A stretch of DNA of 64,000 nt from Pandoraea faecigallinarum (lineage in GTDB: Bacteria; Pseudomonadota; Gammaproteobacteria; Burkholderiales; Burkholderiaceae). A program made the translations under genes and the position numbers. The DNA lies in contig NZ_CP011807.3 in the NCBI RefSeq assembly GCF_001029105.3, positions 2,480,001 through 2,544,000 of the forward strand. The letters run 5' to 3'. The notes under the pieces are model-generated. The model had not been told where the DNA came from. It saw nothing but the letters and a program-made list of their open reading frames with translations, and did not search any database. Below are positions 40,645-49,737 of the stretch, piece after piece; positions within the stretch are counted from its first letter, which is position 1, and each line of letters opens with the position of its first letter.

Positions 40645-43065
40645 TCAAATCTTGCGCCAGCCGGCGCTCTCCTCCCTGGCGAAGTGCCGGTGCGCAGAGA
40701 CAGCCTGGATAAAAGCGTCGAGCGTCTGCGCGTCCGGCGTCGCGCTAAAGCAAACCCCGCGGTCGTCGGCCTCGGGGGCGATTCCGGCAGCGTCGAGCAA
40801 CTGCCGGCCTTCGCCAATGGCAAGCAGCGTCTTGCAATGGCGGAATTGATTGCGGACGAACTCCAGCGCGTGGCCGTTGCTGCACAGCCGGTCCACCGCG
40901 GGATCGCCGGGAGCAATGACGACGGCGTCGAAGAGAAACCCCGGCTGGCTGTCCAGAGCAGCGTCGGCGTCGAGCATGCCGCCGCACGCCGGGCAAAGCC
41001 CGATGTGTTCGCCAACGAGCCGAACGTCTGCACGCCTCGCGCCGAGCGCTTCGGACACCGTCCGGACGACTTCGACGTCGGTCCCATCGGTCACGAGCAC
41101 GGCGATCTTGCGCGCGGCAATGCCTGCTTCGCCCGGATGCGCCTCCATCGCGAGCGCCGCGGAGCGCTCGACTTCGGGTGCGGCCGGTGCGTCGGCCGCC
41201 GGCGGCATCGGGTCGGGCAGCGGCATGCCGAGCCCCTTCGCGATGGCCGCGGCCATCGGCTCGGACACATTGCGCAGCATCGAGAGCATACGGCGGCGAA
41301 TGCCCGGCACCGTCACGTGACTCAGCTCGAAACGATACGCGTCGACGATATGGCGCTGTCCGGCTGGCGATTGACTCTCATAGAACAGTGTTGCCTGAGC
41401 AAAATGCTCGGCGAACTTCGCGGGCTTGCCGCGCATCTCCACACCGCCAGGCGGCATCGGTTCGGGGAACGGCACATAGCCGGTGGCGCCGGTCTGGAAC
41501 GGACATCCGCCGCCCATCGAGTTTGGGTCGTAGGCGACGCGACCACGATGGATCGTCTGACGGTGCATGCCGTCGCGCTGATGGTTCTGCACCGGCACGA
41601 CGGGGCCGTTGATGGGCAATTCATGGAAGTTCGGCCCGCCCAGCCGGCTGATCTGCGTATCGAAATACGAATGGATGCGACCGGCGAGTAGCGGATCGTT
41701 GGTGAAATCGATGCCCGGCACCACGTTCGCCACGCAGAATGCCACCTGCTCCGTCTCCGCGAAGAAGTTGTCGGGATTGCGCTCGAGTACCATCCGGCCG
41801 ATGGGCATGACCGGAATCAGTTCTTCGGGAACGATCTTCGTGGCGTCGAGCACGTCGAAGCTGAACGTATCGGCCTGCGCCTCGGTGAAGATCTGCACGC
41901 CCAGTTCCCACTCCGGGTACTGCCCGTTTTCGATGGACTCCCACAGATCGCGGCGGTGGAAGTCCGGATCCGCGCCGGCGATCTTCACCGCTTCGTCCCA
42001 CACGAGCGAATGTGTGCCGAAGCGCGGCGTCCAGTGAAATTTGACCAGCTTCGACACACCCTGCGCATTGACGAAGCGGTACGTATGGACGCCGAAGCCC
42101 TGCATCGTGCGAAAGCTCCGGGGAATTGCCCGGTCGGACATCAGCCACATCATCATGTGGGTCGATTCCGGGGAGAGCGAAATGAAGTCGTAAAACGTGT
42201 CATGCGCCGACGCCGCCTGCGGCATGGCATGGTGCGGCTCGGGCTTGACCGCATGCACGAGGTCGGGAAACTTCATGGCGTCCTGAATGAAGAACACCGG
42301 CATGTTGTTGCCGACCAGATCCCAGTTGCCGTGGTCGGTATAGAACTTGACCGCGAATCCGCGCACGTCGCGTGCCGTGTCCTTGGAGCCGCGTTCTCCG
42401 GCCACCGTCGAGAAGCGCACGAAAACCGGCGTGCGTTTGCCGGCTTCGGCAAACGGGGCGGCGCACGTCAGCTCGGTGAGCGATTCGTACGATTCGAAAT
42501 ATCCGTGCGCGGCAGAGCCGCGCGCATGCACGACACGCTCGGGAATCCGTTCATGATCGAAGTGCGTGATCTTCTCGCGCAACATGAAATCCTTGAGCAG
42601 CGCCGGGCCGCGCAGCCCGCCCACGAGCGAGTTCTGGTTGTCTGCCACAGACACGCCCTGATTCGTCGTGAGCGGCGTGCCCTGTGCGTCGGCGCGCACC
42701 CGGGAGAGCTCGCCCGTCACGGCATTCACACCCGGCGTTGCCGCGCCGCCGGTCTTGGGCGTCGCAAGTCGTTCTCCGAGCGTACTGGCATGGGCCGCGG
42801 GCGACGCAGACTTCGACGTGTCGCCCGGGGCTGGAATGCCGGCGCCGGCGCCATATTCGGATGCCTTCTCCGTGTTGTAGGGCATGCCGTCGACCGTCTG
42901 TCCCAACTCGCGGGATCGCTTCACGCCCGGATCGCGGCTCGCGGCGTCCGGCGCCGACGCCGGGCCTCCGTCGGACTGGCGGTAGCCGCTTACGGCGGCG
43001 AAGGCAGGCGTACCGGTCTGCGGCGTGGATGGCGCGCCCGATTGCGGCGTTTTGCGACGAGTCAT
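40645..43065 (-). CDS. katE: Large-subunit catalase (HPII/KatE type)
   Basis: This 806-residue heme catalase degrades hydrogen peroxide. Distal His180 ([12 protein letters not shown]), Asn253 ([10 protein letters not shown]) and proximal Tyr467 (RIHSYFDT) have the same spacing as E. coli HPII (128/201/415). The C-terminal 160 residues form the DJ-1/PfpI-like domain of large catalases ([13 protein letters not shown]). The N-terminal 115 residues before the core are a polar, low-complexity Ser/Thr/Pro/Gly extension, longer than in HPII. AGGAGC precedes ATG 43065. It follows the DUF4142 gene by 18 bases with no room for its own promoter, so it belongs to the sigma54-headed stress operon. Confidence 0.95.
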   Translation of the reverse strand: MTRRKTPQSGAPSTPQTGTPAFAAVSGYRQSDGGPASAPDAASRDPGVKRSRELGQTVDGMPYNTEKASEYGAGAGIPAPGDTSKSASPAAHASTLGERLATPKTGGAATPGVNAVTGELSRVRADAQGTPLTTNQGVSVADNQNSLVGGLRGPALLKDFMLREKITHFDHERIPERVVHARGSAAHGYFESYESLTELTCAAPFAEAGKRTPVFVRFSTVAGERGSKDTARDVRGFAVKFYTDHGNWDLVGNNMPVFFIQDAMKFPDLVHAVKPEPHHAMPQAASAHDTFYDFISLSPESTHMMMWLMSDRAIPRSFRTMQGFGVHTYRFVNAQGVSKLVKFHWTPRFGTHSLVWDEAVKIAGADPDFHRRDLWESIENGQYPEWELGVQIFTEAQADTFSFDVLDATKIVPEELIPVMPIGRMVLERNPDNFFAETEQVAFCVANVVPGIDFTNDPLLAGRIHSYFDTQISRLGGPNFHELPINGPVVPVQNHQRDGMHRQTIHRGRVAYDPNSMGGGCPFQTGATGYVPFPEPMPPGGVEMRGKPAKFAEHFAQATLFYESQSPAGQRHIVDAYRFELSHVTVPGIRRRMLSMLRNVSEPMAAAIAKGLGMPLPDPMPPAADAPAAPEVERSAALAMEAHPGEAGIAARKIAVLVTDGTDVEVVRTVSEALGARRADVRLVGEHIGLCPACGGMLDADAALDSQPGFLFDAVVIAPGDPAVDRLCSNGHALEFVRNQFRHCKTLLAIGEGRQLLDAAGIAPEADDRGVCFSATPDAQTLDAFIQAVSAHRHFAREESAGWRKI

Positions 43066-43083
43066 GAATGGCTCCTGTACGTT

Positions 43084-43719
43084 TTAACGTGACTTCGTAT
43101 TGGCAACGGACGTAGCGAGCTTGCGCGCCATCGTCAGGTGGCGTTGCAACGTGGGCAGTGTGCTGCGGGCGAACGCCTTGATTTCCGGATCGTCCCCGCT
43201 GTCCGCCTCGCGCTGGAACAGCCGTACGGCCTGCTCGTGCGCCGCCGGCCCGGCAGTCGCGACGTAGGCGACGTCGAAGTCGTGGCCCTGCCTGGATGTC
43301 AGCGTTTGCAACTCGGGGTTGACCTCGGCCGCCGCCGGGACGCGAATACCCTTGCGAGCGGCGATCTGTTGCAACTGATTTCCCGCCCTGGTGTGATCGG
43401 CGACCATCTGGCGCGCGAAGTTCTTGACCTCGGTGTTGGGCGAGCGCTCCAGCGCCAACTGGCTCGCCTGAATTTCGAGCATGCCCGAGCGCCCCGCCGC
43501 ATCGACGAACGAAGCGTCGGCGCCCCCGGGCGGATGCGTCATGAGATCGGCGTCGCGCGGTTTGCCCGGGTCGATCATGTCGGTGCCGCCCGGCGTGGGT
43601 TCATGCGGCGTGAGCGGCGTTTGTGCGACGGCCATGATCGGGGTGACCAGCGCCAGTTCGGCGAGTACGCCGTAGAACCTTCGGTAGAAGCGTCCCTGAC
43701 TGCGGTGTCTGAGTTTCAT
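43084..43719 (-). CDS. DUF4142 family exported protein
   Basis: This 211-residue protein has an N-terminal export signal (basic start, hydrophobic core to about residue 32, likely cleavage after AVAQ). The mature part is the helical DUF4142 domain: ASFVDAAGRSGMLEIQASQLALE, shown by its typical spacing of small and acidic residues, then NFARQMVADHTRAGNQLQ and a histidine near the end (LQRHLTMARKL). The fold is ferritin-like; the function is unknown, though members accompany stress genes. GAGGAG precedes ATG 43719. It lies 47 bases after the short-chain dehydrogenase and 18 before the catalase. Confidence 0.85.
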   Translation of the reverse strand: MKLRHRSQGRFYRRFYGVLAELALVTPIMAVAQTPLTPHEPTPGGTDMIDPGKPRDADLMTHPPGGADASFVDAAGRSGMLEIQASQLALERSPNTEVKNFARQMVADHTRAGNQLQQIAARKGIRVPAAAEVNPELQTLTSRQGHDFDVAYVATAGPAAHEQAVRLFQREADSGDDPEIKAFARSTLPTLQRHLTMARKLATSVANTKSR

Positions 43720-43766
43720 GACGAATCTCCTCAAAGTCGTCGAACATGGCGCGCGGGCCACCGGGC

Positions 43767-44633
43767 CTACCCGCCAACGGCCGTGCCCCCGTTCGGATGC
43801 AGCGTCTGGCCGGTCATGTAGCTGCCGTCGCGGCAGGCGAGCAGGACGTAGCTCGCCGCAAGCTCGTCCGGTTGTCCCGGCCGCTTGAGCGGCGTATTGG
43901 CACCGAACTTGGCTACCTGATCGGCGCTGAAGGTCGAGGGAATGAGCGGCGTCCAGATCGGTCCGGGCGCGACGGCGTTCACGTAAATGCCCTTGGGCGC
44001 AAGATTCGCGGCCAACGCCCGCGTGAACGAGACGATCGCGCCCTTGCTGGCGGAATAGTCGAGCAGCACCGGATTGCCCTGGTACGCGGTCACGGAGGCC
44101 GTGTTGACGATACGTGCGCCCTCCTTCATATGCACCAGCGCCGCTTGCGTCATGAAAAACATGCCGAACACGTTGGTCTGGAACGTCCTGAGCAACTGGG
44201 CTTCGGATATCTCGGTCAGGTCTTCGCGAACATGCTGCTCGCCCGCGTTGTTGACCAGCACGTCCAGATGGCCGAACGTTTTCACCGTCTTTTCCACTGC
44301 GTTGCGCGCGCTCTCGCGGTTGCTGATGTCTGCCTCGATGGTCAGACACTTGCGTCCTGTTTGCTCGATCAACTCGCGTGTCGTGGCAGCGTCTTCGGAT
44401 TCTTTGAGATAGACGATGGCGACGTCGGCGCCTTCTTTGGCGAAGGCGATGGCCACCGCACGCCCGATACCGCTGTCGCCGCCGGTCACGATCGCAGCCT
44501 TGTCGACGAGTTTGCCGCTGCCGACATACTCCTTGGCCGTATCCTGCGGCTTGGGATCCATTTCGGCTTCCACACCGGGCTGCTGCTTCTGCGTTTGCGG
44601 CGGCGGGTGCTTGTCGTGTTGACTTGCGGTCAT
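43767..44633 (-). CDS. Short-chain dehydrogenase (YghA/general-stress-39 type)
   Basis: This 288-residue SDR has an N-terminal polar extension of about 45 residues (Lys/Gln/Pro-rich), then TGGDSGIGRAVAIAFA, NNAGEQ and the catalytic Ser, Tyr and Lys in NTASV and DYSASKGA. The TGGDSGIG variant and the tail GSYMTGQTLHPNGGT are typical of the YghA/GsiB-39 group of stress-induced NADP(H) reductases; substrates are unknown, with aldehydes or ketones likely. Its ATG overlaps the stop of the upstream general-stress-type protein (ATGA). Confidence 0.88.
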   Translation of the reverse strand: MTASQHDKHPPPQTQKQQPGVEAEMDPKPQDTAKEYVGSGKLVDKAAIVTGGDSGIGRAVAIAFAKEGADVAIVYLKESEDAATTRELIEQTGRKCLTIEADISNRESARNAVEKTVKTFGHLDVLVNNAGEQHVREDLTEISEAQLLRTFQTNVFGMFFMTQAALVHMKEGARIVNTASVTAYQGNPVLLDYSASKGAIVSFTRALAANLAPKGIYVNAVAPGPIWTPLIPSTFSADQVAKFGANTPLKRPGQPDELAASYVLLACRDGSYMTGQTLHPNGGTAVGG

Positions 44634-45196
44634 AGGTCGGACTCCTTGGTCGTTGGGGGTTGAGCAGGCGAAAGCGGTGAGAAGTCGCGCCATTCCCCGT
44701 CTTCCCATACGCCTTCGGTACGTTGAATGTCGTCGGCGCCGGCATTGCGAAGCACGGTCATGGCCGAGTCGGCCGTTTGCGCCGTGACGTGAGTAGCGAC
44801 GATGACGCCGGCGTCGCGCGCGTCATAGCTTTGCGCTCGCGCGCGGCGGCTGCGCATGCGCGAGAGCGCGCCGGCCAACGCACCACCGTAACCGCCGACG
44901 AGCGCGGCAATGATCGGTATCGGCCACCACGGCACGCCGAACCGATAGATCGTCGCGCCGATGGCGGCACCGGCGATCAGGCCCGACACGAGGCCGAGCA
45001 CCGCGCCCAATCCGCCCGGCCGCGCGCCCGGGTCCGCGTGCATGTCGCCGCCGATGGGAAAGCGCGCGTGCTGGCCGGCGGGATTGAGAAAGAAGATCGA
45101 CACGTCATCGGTCCTGAAACGACGCGCGTACAGCCGGCGGGCCACCTCGCCCGCCTGGTCGAAAGTGTCGAAGCGGCCTGCGACGATCGTTGCCAT
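44630..45196 (-). CDS. Membrane-associated general stress-type protein
   Basis: This 188-residue protein has a small N-terminal alpha/beta domain (GRFDTFDQAGEVARRLY, DDVSIFFLNP) followed by two glycine-rich membrane spans at about residues 62-82 and 88-110 and a C-terminal cytoplasmic part with VIVATHVTAQ. This resembles the GsrB/YflT/GS17M-type general stress domain fused to a membrane anchor, a frequent arrangement in Burkholderiales. The function is unknown. GGAGG lies 6 bases before ATG 45196. It sits between the DUF2795 gene and the YghA-type dehydrogenase, with which it overlaps. Confidence 0.75.
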   Translation of the reverse strand: MATIVAGRFDTFDQAGEVARRLYARRFRTDDVSIFFLNPAGQHARFPIGGDMHADPGARPGGLGAVLGLVSGLIAGAAIGATIYRFGVPWWPIPIIAALVGGYGGALAGALSRMRSRRARAQSYDARDAGVIVATHVTAQTADSAMTVLRNAGADDIQRTEGVWEDGEWRDFSPLSPAQPPTTKESDL

Positions 45197-45242
45197 GCCG
45201 TGCCTCCTGAATCGTGCCTCGTACGATCATGCCCGAGGCGCG

Positions 45243-45539
45243 TCACATCAACCGGCCGAGTTCCTTCGACACGGATGCGGGTGACTTGTATTCGATGTCC
45301 GGAATGTTCTGGAGCGTGTCGAGCACCTTCCGGTCGGCATGCTGATCGCGGGCGCACGCCAGAATTTCCGCCTTGCTGCACGGGTAATCCATCCCCTTGA
45401 GCGCCTTTTGCACGTCGACCGGGCTCGGCGGCTGGTTGTGCCCGGTTTGATGGCCGCCCTTGTCATGCGTGGCCTTCTCGCCCTCGTGCGAGCGTGAACG
45501 GCTCAGTTCGTGTCCGGTGTGCTGCTGACGATGCGTCAT
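45243..45539 (-). CDS. DUF2795 domain protein
   Basis: This 98-residue protein has a hydrophilic, His/Gln/Lys-rich first half and a C-terminal DUF2795 domain: VDVQKALKGMDYPCSKAE, ending LDTLQNIPDIEYKSPASV. The domain is small, helical and of unknown biochemical role; similar proteins occur beside stress genes. GGAGAGAC lies just before ATG 45539. A 121-base gap separates it from the dehydrogenase upstream, and I found no second promoter there. Confidence 0.85.
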   Translation of the reverse strand: MTHRQQHTGHELSRSRSHEGEKATHDKGGHQTGHNQPPSPVDVQKALKGMDYPCSKAEILACARDQHADRKVLDTLQNIPDIEYKSPASVSKELGRLM

Positions 45540-45660
45540 GGTTGTCTCTCCAATAATCGATGTTGCCGGGGGAATCCCGGGGGATGCCGAGTCATGTCGT
45601 GCCACTCCGGGCGCGGATGACAAATGCGACGTTGGCGCGGTGGCAGTGGTGTCTGCCGTG

Positions 45661-46692
45661 TCAGTGGGCCGCATGTTTGCGCATGCGCGTGATCGCCGTG
45701 CAGGCCAGCACCGCCGCGCCGACGGCCAGTGCGCCGCTCAGGCGCGGCCGTTTGGCCATCGTGGTGTACGGGCAGCTTCGGAACACCAAACCGTCCATGC
45801 CCTCGCGCTCCTGCATATCGCGCCCAGGCTCGTGCAGCGCGTTCTCTTCGCGGGGACGCGGCGGTTTGTCCGTGCGCTGCGAGCGGGAGAACAGGTTCGA
45901 TGCCATCCGGTCGAAAAGCCCCGGCATGTGGTAAGCGCTCGACGAGATCACCTTGGCCGCCGCGCCGACGAACAGGTCCCGGTGCGGATGAGTCGCCGCG
46001 TGGAGAATCGCGTCGGCGGCGAGCGTCGGGTCATAGATGGGGGGCGGCAGCTTCGGTTCGACGTCGAGGTAATTCTTGGCATGCTTGACGAACATCGTGT
46101 CGAGCGCGGCCGGTTTGATCAGCGTGACGCTGACCGGCGCCTGCACCGATTCGAGTTCGAGGCGCAACGAGTCGGTAAATCCCTTCACTGCGTGTTTGGA
46201 CGCCACGTAAGCGCTTTGGAGCGCAATCGGTGCGTCCGAGGCTTCGCTGCCCATGTTGATGATGGCGCCACCCACGCCGTCCTGCTTGCCGCGCAGATAT
46301 TCGGCGGCGACCAGCGAGCCATGCACTACGCCCCAGTAGTTCGTGTCGAAAAGCTTGCGCTGGTCGTCGAGCGGCACATCCGAGGCCGCCCCGAAGATCG
46401 ACACGCCGGCATTGTTGACCCACGTGTCGAATTCACCGAACGCTTCGATGGCCTTTACGGCGACGTTGCGCATCTGCTCGGCATCGCACACGTCGGCCTT
46501 GACAGGAATCGCCTGCCCGCCCTGCTCGCGGATCTCCTCGCAAAGTTGTTCGAGAGCGACTTCGTTACGGGCGACGAGCACGAGCTTTGCGCCACGGCGC
46601 GCCGCTTTGCGGGCCGTGACGAGCCCCACACCGCTCGTCGCACCGGTGATGACGATGACCTGCTCGGCGAGGGGTTTCAAGGTGTAGCTCAT
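45661..46692 (-). CDS. Short-chain dehydrogenase with C-terminal membrane anchor
   Basis: This 343-residue SDR has the cofactor motif TGATSGVG, NNAGVS and the catalytic Ser, Tyr and Lys (NMGSEA, YVASKHA). About 80 residues follow the catalytic domain: a basic/acidic linker and a hydrophobic segment near residues 320-335 (LSGALAVGAAVLACTAI), which may anchor it to the membrane. Substrate unknown. AGGAG precedes ATG 46692, and the start overlaps the stop of the 68-residue gene upstream (ATGA). Confidence 0.87.
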   Translation of the reverse strand: MSYTLKPLAEQVIVITGATSGVGLVTARKAARRGAKLVLVARNEVALEQLCEEIREQGGQAIPVKADVCDAEQMRNVAVKAIEAFGEFDTWVNNAGVSIFGAASDVPLDDQRKLFDTNYWGVVHGSLVAAEYLRGKQDGVGGAIINMGSEASDAPIALQSAYVASKHAVKGFTDSLRLELESVQAPVSVTLIKPAALDTMFVKHAKNYLDVEPKLPPPIYDPTLAADAILHAATHPHRDLFVGAAAKVISSSAYHMPGLFDRMASNLFSRSQRTDKPPRPREENALHEPGRDMQEREGMDGLVFRSCPYTTMAKRPRLSGALAVGAAVLACTAITRMRKHAAH

Positions 46693-46895
46693 TGGGCAGA
46701 CTCCTGAGTGAGAGAGTGCGGGAGACGAACACCGCATTGCAGCGGCATCGAAAAACGCTCGCCACGCCGGTCATCGGGAACGATGAACGGGTATTGCGCG
46801 GGCATGAAAGGTGGAATGTGACGGAACCAGGCATCCGGCGGTATCACCACGGCGGGCGCGAGTTGGCGTTGGGCTATGGGTAAGGCGGCGTTCAT
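46689..46895 (-). CDS. Small unknown protein, first gene of the stress operon
   Basis: A 68-residue protein with a strong ribosome-binding site (GGAGGA, 6 bases before ATG 46895) and ATGA coupling to the next gene; both support a real gene. It is proline- and aromatic-rich (VVIPPDAWFRHIPPFMPAQYP) and basic near the C-terminus, with no signal peptide. I do not recognise it. It is the first gene after the minus-strand sigma54 promoter at 46971. Confidence 0.65.
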   Translation of the reverse strand: MNAALPIAQRQLAPAVVIPPDAWFRHIPPFMPAQYPFIVPDDRRGERFSMPLQCGVRLPHSLTQESAQ

Positions 46896-46955
46896 ACGGA
46901 TCCTCCGAAATGCGGCTTGCGATGGCATGCATTGCCTTCGCCTGCCTGCAAGCGA

Positions 46956-46971
46956 TGCAAGTCGCGTTCCA
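46956..46971 (-). promoter_or_regulatory. Sigma54 (-24/-12) promoter of the stress/catalase operon
   Basis: On the minus strand TGGAACG-CGAC-TTGCA matches the RpoN consensus at all positions but one (A for C). The -12 GC is 62 bases before the ATG at 46895. It is divergent from the promoter at 47304, so the two may share an activator site. Confidence 0.65.
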
Positions 46972-47303
46972 TGCCGTTCGTGCTCCGAACACGCATGCGT
47001 GGATGTCGTATGTCCCCCGGTTCATAGGCATCGCGAGAGGGCGTGGCGCGCGCATCGTGTCGCCGCGGGGGACACTGCCCGGACTTTTGTCCAACGTTTT
47101 GTAAGAAAGGTCGGCAACCTCTCGCGAAGATTGCGACACCCGGCAATGCGCGATCCTGCGTTCGTGAACGCGAAACCGACGAAGGCGAGAGCCGTTGCAC
47201 GTCGTGAAATGCGGTTCGACGGGTCTCGCGCACACATGCCCTCGCGCGGCGGCGGAGCGTCGCCGAGGTGGCATGCGGCGTCTGTGCGGCATCGGCCGGA
47301 CAC
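46972..47303. other. Intergenic region between divergent sigma54 promoters
   Basis: These 330 bases hold no gene that I can support. They include one small inverted repeat, GGAC-TTTT-GTCC at 47081-47092, at a distance from the leftward promoter that would suit an activator site. The repeat is too short to prove anything. Confidence 0.35.
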
Positions 47304-47319
47304 TGGCACGCCACTTGCA
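47304..47319 (+). promoter_or_regulatory. Sigma54 (-24/-12) promoter of the GT4/UDP-xylose operon
   Basis: TGGCACG-CCAC-TTGCA is an exact match to the RpoN consensus, the best in the window. The -12 GC is 57 bases before the glycosyltransferase ATG at 47375. Confidence 0.8.
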
Positions 47320-47374
47320 CAAGACGCAGGACGGGGCCGATACCTGACGCCTCCTGCTCAGCCGGAGTCACACC

Positions 47375-48712
47375 ATGCAAAAAATAGCTTTGATCAGCGA
47401 GCACGCATCGCCGCTGGCCGCCATCGGTGGCGTCGATGCCGGCGGCCAGAACATCTACGTTGCCAACGTTGCCCGGCAACTCGTCTCACGCGGCTACCGC
47501 GTGGACATCTTCACCCGACGCGATGCCCCGTCACTGCCGGACGTCGTGCCGGTGGGCCGCAACATTCGCGTCGTGCACGTGCCCGCCGGGCCGCCACGCG
47601 AGATACCGAAAGAGCAACTGTTGCCGCATATGCATGAGTTTGCGGAATTCATGGTTCGCTACTGCGCGCAGGCCACGCCCGGATACGACATCCTGCACGC
47701 CAATTTCTTCATGTCCGGACAGGTCGGCATGCGGGTGCGCCAGGTGCTGGATATTCCGCTGGTGGTGACCTTTCATGCGCTGGGGCAGGTGCGGCGCCAA
47801 TGTCAGGGCGCTTCCGACACCTTCCCCGACGAGCGCATCCAGATCGAGCGCGCACTGGCGCGCACCGCCGACGCGATCATCGCGGAATGCCCGCAGGACG
47901 AAGCGGATCTGGTTTCCCTTTACGATGCCGACCCGCATCGCATCGAGATTGTGCCCTGCGGGTTCGATGCACATGAGTTTCATCCCGTCACGCGCGCCAA
48001 TGCGCGCGCGGCACTCGGCTGGGACGATGACGAGTTCGCCATCCTGCAACTCGGCAGGCTGGTGCCGCGCAAGGGCATCGATAACGTGATCCACGCCTTG
48101 CGGATCCTGCTCGACGATGCGGCCTGCGAGCGCAATGTTCGGCTGCACGTGGTCGGCGGGCCGGATTACAACGTTGACTTTTCGCACTGTGAGGAGTTGG
48201 CGCGACTGGCGCGACTGGCCGGGGATCTCGGCGTTGCCGATCACGTCGATTTCGTCGGGCGGCGTGATCGCGACGCCCTCAGAGACTTCTATAGCGCGGC
48301 GGATGTTTTCGTCACCACGCCCTGGTACGAGCCGTTCGGCATCACGCCGGTCGAGGCGATGGCCTGTGCGACGCCGGTGATCGGCAGCGACGTGGGCGGC
48401 ATCCGCACGACGGTCGTCGACGGCGAAACAGGGTTTCTCGTGCCCGCCAAGCACCCCGAAGCGCTCGCCGAACGCCTCGCACAGTTGCGCGACGACCGTT
48501 GTCTGGCACACCGGCTGGGACTCGCCGGGGCGCGACGTGCCAATCGCCATTTCACCTGGAGCGGTGTCGCGGATCAGCTCTGTGCCGTCTACTCGCGACT
48601 GGCGAGCGCGCAGCGCAGCAAGGCGACCGTCGTGCCGCTGCCCCCCGTGCGCACCATGACCATCAAACCGGCGGTGCCCGTCACCGCCACGCTCAAGGAG
48701 AGCATCCGATGA
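47375..48712 (+). CDS. GT4 family glycosyltransferase
   Basis: This 445-residue GT-B enzyme has the N-terminal donor/acceptor pattern of sucrose-phosphate-synthase/MshA-like GT4 proteins ([19 protein letters not shown]), the hinge region [16 protein letters not shown] and the E-x7-E motif in [21 protein letters not shown] split over two runs. It transfers a sugar from a nucleotide donor. UDP-glucuronate decarboxylase is coupled to it by ATGA, so UDP-xylose is a plausible but unproven donor. The C-terminal 35 residues are a basic, low-complexity tail. The ATG has CCGGAG upstream and follows the best sigma54 promoter in the window. Confidence 0.9.
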   Translation: MQKIALISEHASPLAAIGGVDAGGQNIYVANVARQLVSRGYRVDIFTRRDAPSLPDVVPVGRNIRVVHVPAGPPREIPKEQLLPHMHEFAEFMVRYCAQATPGYDILHANFFMSGQVGMRVRQVLDIPLVVTFHALGQVRRQCQGASDTFPDERIQIERALARTADAIIAECPQDEADLVSLYDADPHRIEIVPCGFDAHEFHPVTRANARAALGWDDDEFAILQLGRLVPRKGIDNVIHALRILLDDAACERNVRLHVVGGPDYNVDFSHCEELARLARLAGDLGVADHVDFVGRRDRDALRDFYSAADVFVTTPWYEPFGITPVEAMACATPVIGSDVGGIRTTVVDGETGFLVPAKHPEALAERLAQLRDDRCLAHRLGLAGARRANRHFTWSGVADQLCAVYSRLASAQRSKATVVPLPPVRTMTIKPAVPVTATLKESIR

Positions 48713-49737
48713 AGGAACTGCATCGCAAGCGCGTGCTGGTGACGGGAGGTGCCGGCTTTCTGGGGTCGCATCTGTGTGAACGGCTCGTGCTCGCCGGCCA
48801 CGACGTGCTGTGCGTCGACAATTTCTATACGGGCGTGAAAGACAACATCGCCCATCTGCTCGACGCCGGCAACTTCGAGCTGATGCGCCATGACGTGACC
48901 TTTCCGCTCTACGTCGAGGTCGACGAGATCTACAACCTCGCATGCCCGGCCTCGCCCGTACACTATCAACGCGATCCCGTGCAGACGACCAAGACGAGCG
49001 TACACGGCGCGATCAACATGCTCGGCCTCGCCAAGCGGACCGGTGCGCGCATACTGCAAGCCTCGACGAGCGAAGTGTACGGCGATCCCGGGGTGCATCC
49101 GCAGGCCGAATCCTATTGGGGCAACGTCAACCCCATTGGGCTTCGAGCGTGCTATGACGAGGGAAAACGATGTGCGGAGACGCTTTTCGTCAATTACCAC
49201 CGGCAGCATGGTGTGACCACGCGAATCGCCCGCATCTTCAACACGTACGGCCCGCGCATGCATCCGCTGGACGGACGCGTCATTTCGAATCTGATGACGC
49301 AGGCACTGCGCGGCGAACCCTTGACCGTGTATGGCGACGGCTCGCAGACCCGGGCGTTGTGCTATGTCGACGATCTTGTCGACGGGCTGATCCGGCTCAT
49401 GGCGGCCGACGTGCCGCCGGAGGTGCCGGTCAACCTAGGCAGCGATCACGAGTTGTCGATGCTCGACGTGGCGCGCGAAGTGCTGCGTGCCACGGGATCG
49501 AATGCGTCTATCGAGTTCCGGGCGCTGCCCTCGGACGACCCGCAACGACGTTGTCCCGATCTCACGACGGCACGCGAACGGCTCGGGTGGGCGCCGTCGA
49601 CCCTGCTCGCCGACGGGCTCGCCCGCACCGTTCGCTACTTCTCCCAGCGACTGGCGATGCTCTCCCAGGTCTCGCGCATCGACGCCCGGGCAACGCCCAT
49701 CGCTTCGCTGTCGCCGCTGAGCAATGCCCCGGTGTAA
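48709..49737 (+). CDS. UDP-glucuronic acid decarboxylase (UDP-xylose synthase) family
   Basis: This 342-residue extended SDR has the NAD motif [10 protein letters not shown] at 13-22, the catalytic STSEVYGDP and YDEGKR (Tyr, Lys), and the signature [10 protein letters not shown] that separates UXS enzymes from other epimerases. It would convert UDP-glucuronate to UDP-xylose for a surface polysaccharide. About 25 residues after the domain end form an Ala/Ser-rich tail that overlaps, antisense, the last 103 bases of the TPP-enzyme gene. It shares ATGA with the upstream GT4 gene. Epimerase activity on another UDP-sugar is the alternative. Confidence 0.9.
   Translation: MKELHRKRVLVTGGAGFLGSHLCERLVLAGHDVLCVDNFYTGVKDNIAHLLDAGNFELMRHDVTFPLYVEVDEIYNLACPASPVHYQRDPVQTTKTSVHGAINMLGLAKRTGARILQASTSEVYGDPGVHPQAESYWGNVNPIGLRACYDEGKRCAETLFVNYHRQHGVTTRIARIFNTYGPRMHPLDGRVISNLMTQALRGEPLTVYGDGSQTRALCYVDDLVDGLIRLMAADVPPEVPVNLGSDHELSMLDVAREVLRATGSNASIEFRALPSDDPQRRCPDLTTARERLGWAPSTLLADGLARTVRYFSQRLAMLSQVSRIDARATPIASLSPLSNAPV

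Noticed and set aside
43084-44745. Long minus-strand open frame of 553 codons
   Set aside because: Only the last 211 codons look like protein (DUF4142 with signal peptide and ribosome-binding site); the rest is the shadow of the dehydrogenase at 43767-44633.
47081-47092. Inverted repeat GGAC-TTTT-GTCC as an activator binding site
   Set aside because: Arms are only 4 bases and I could not find the same dyad upstream of the other sigma54 promoters.
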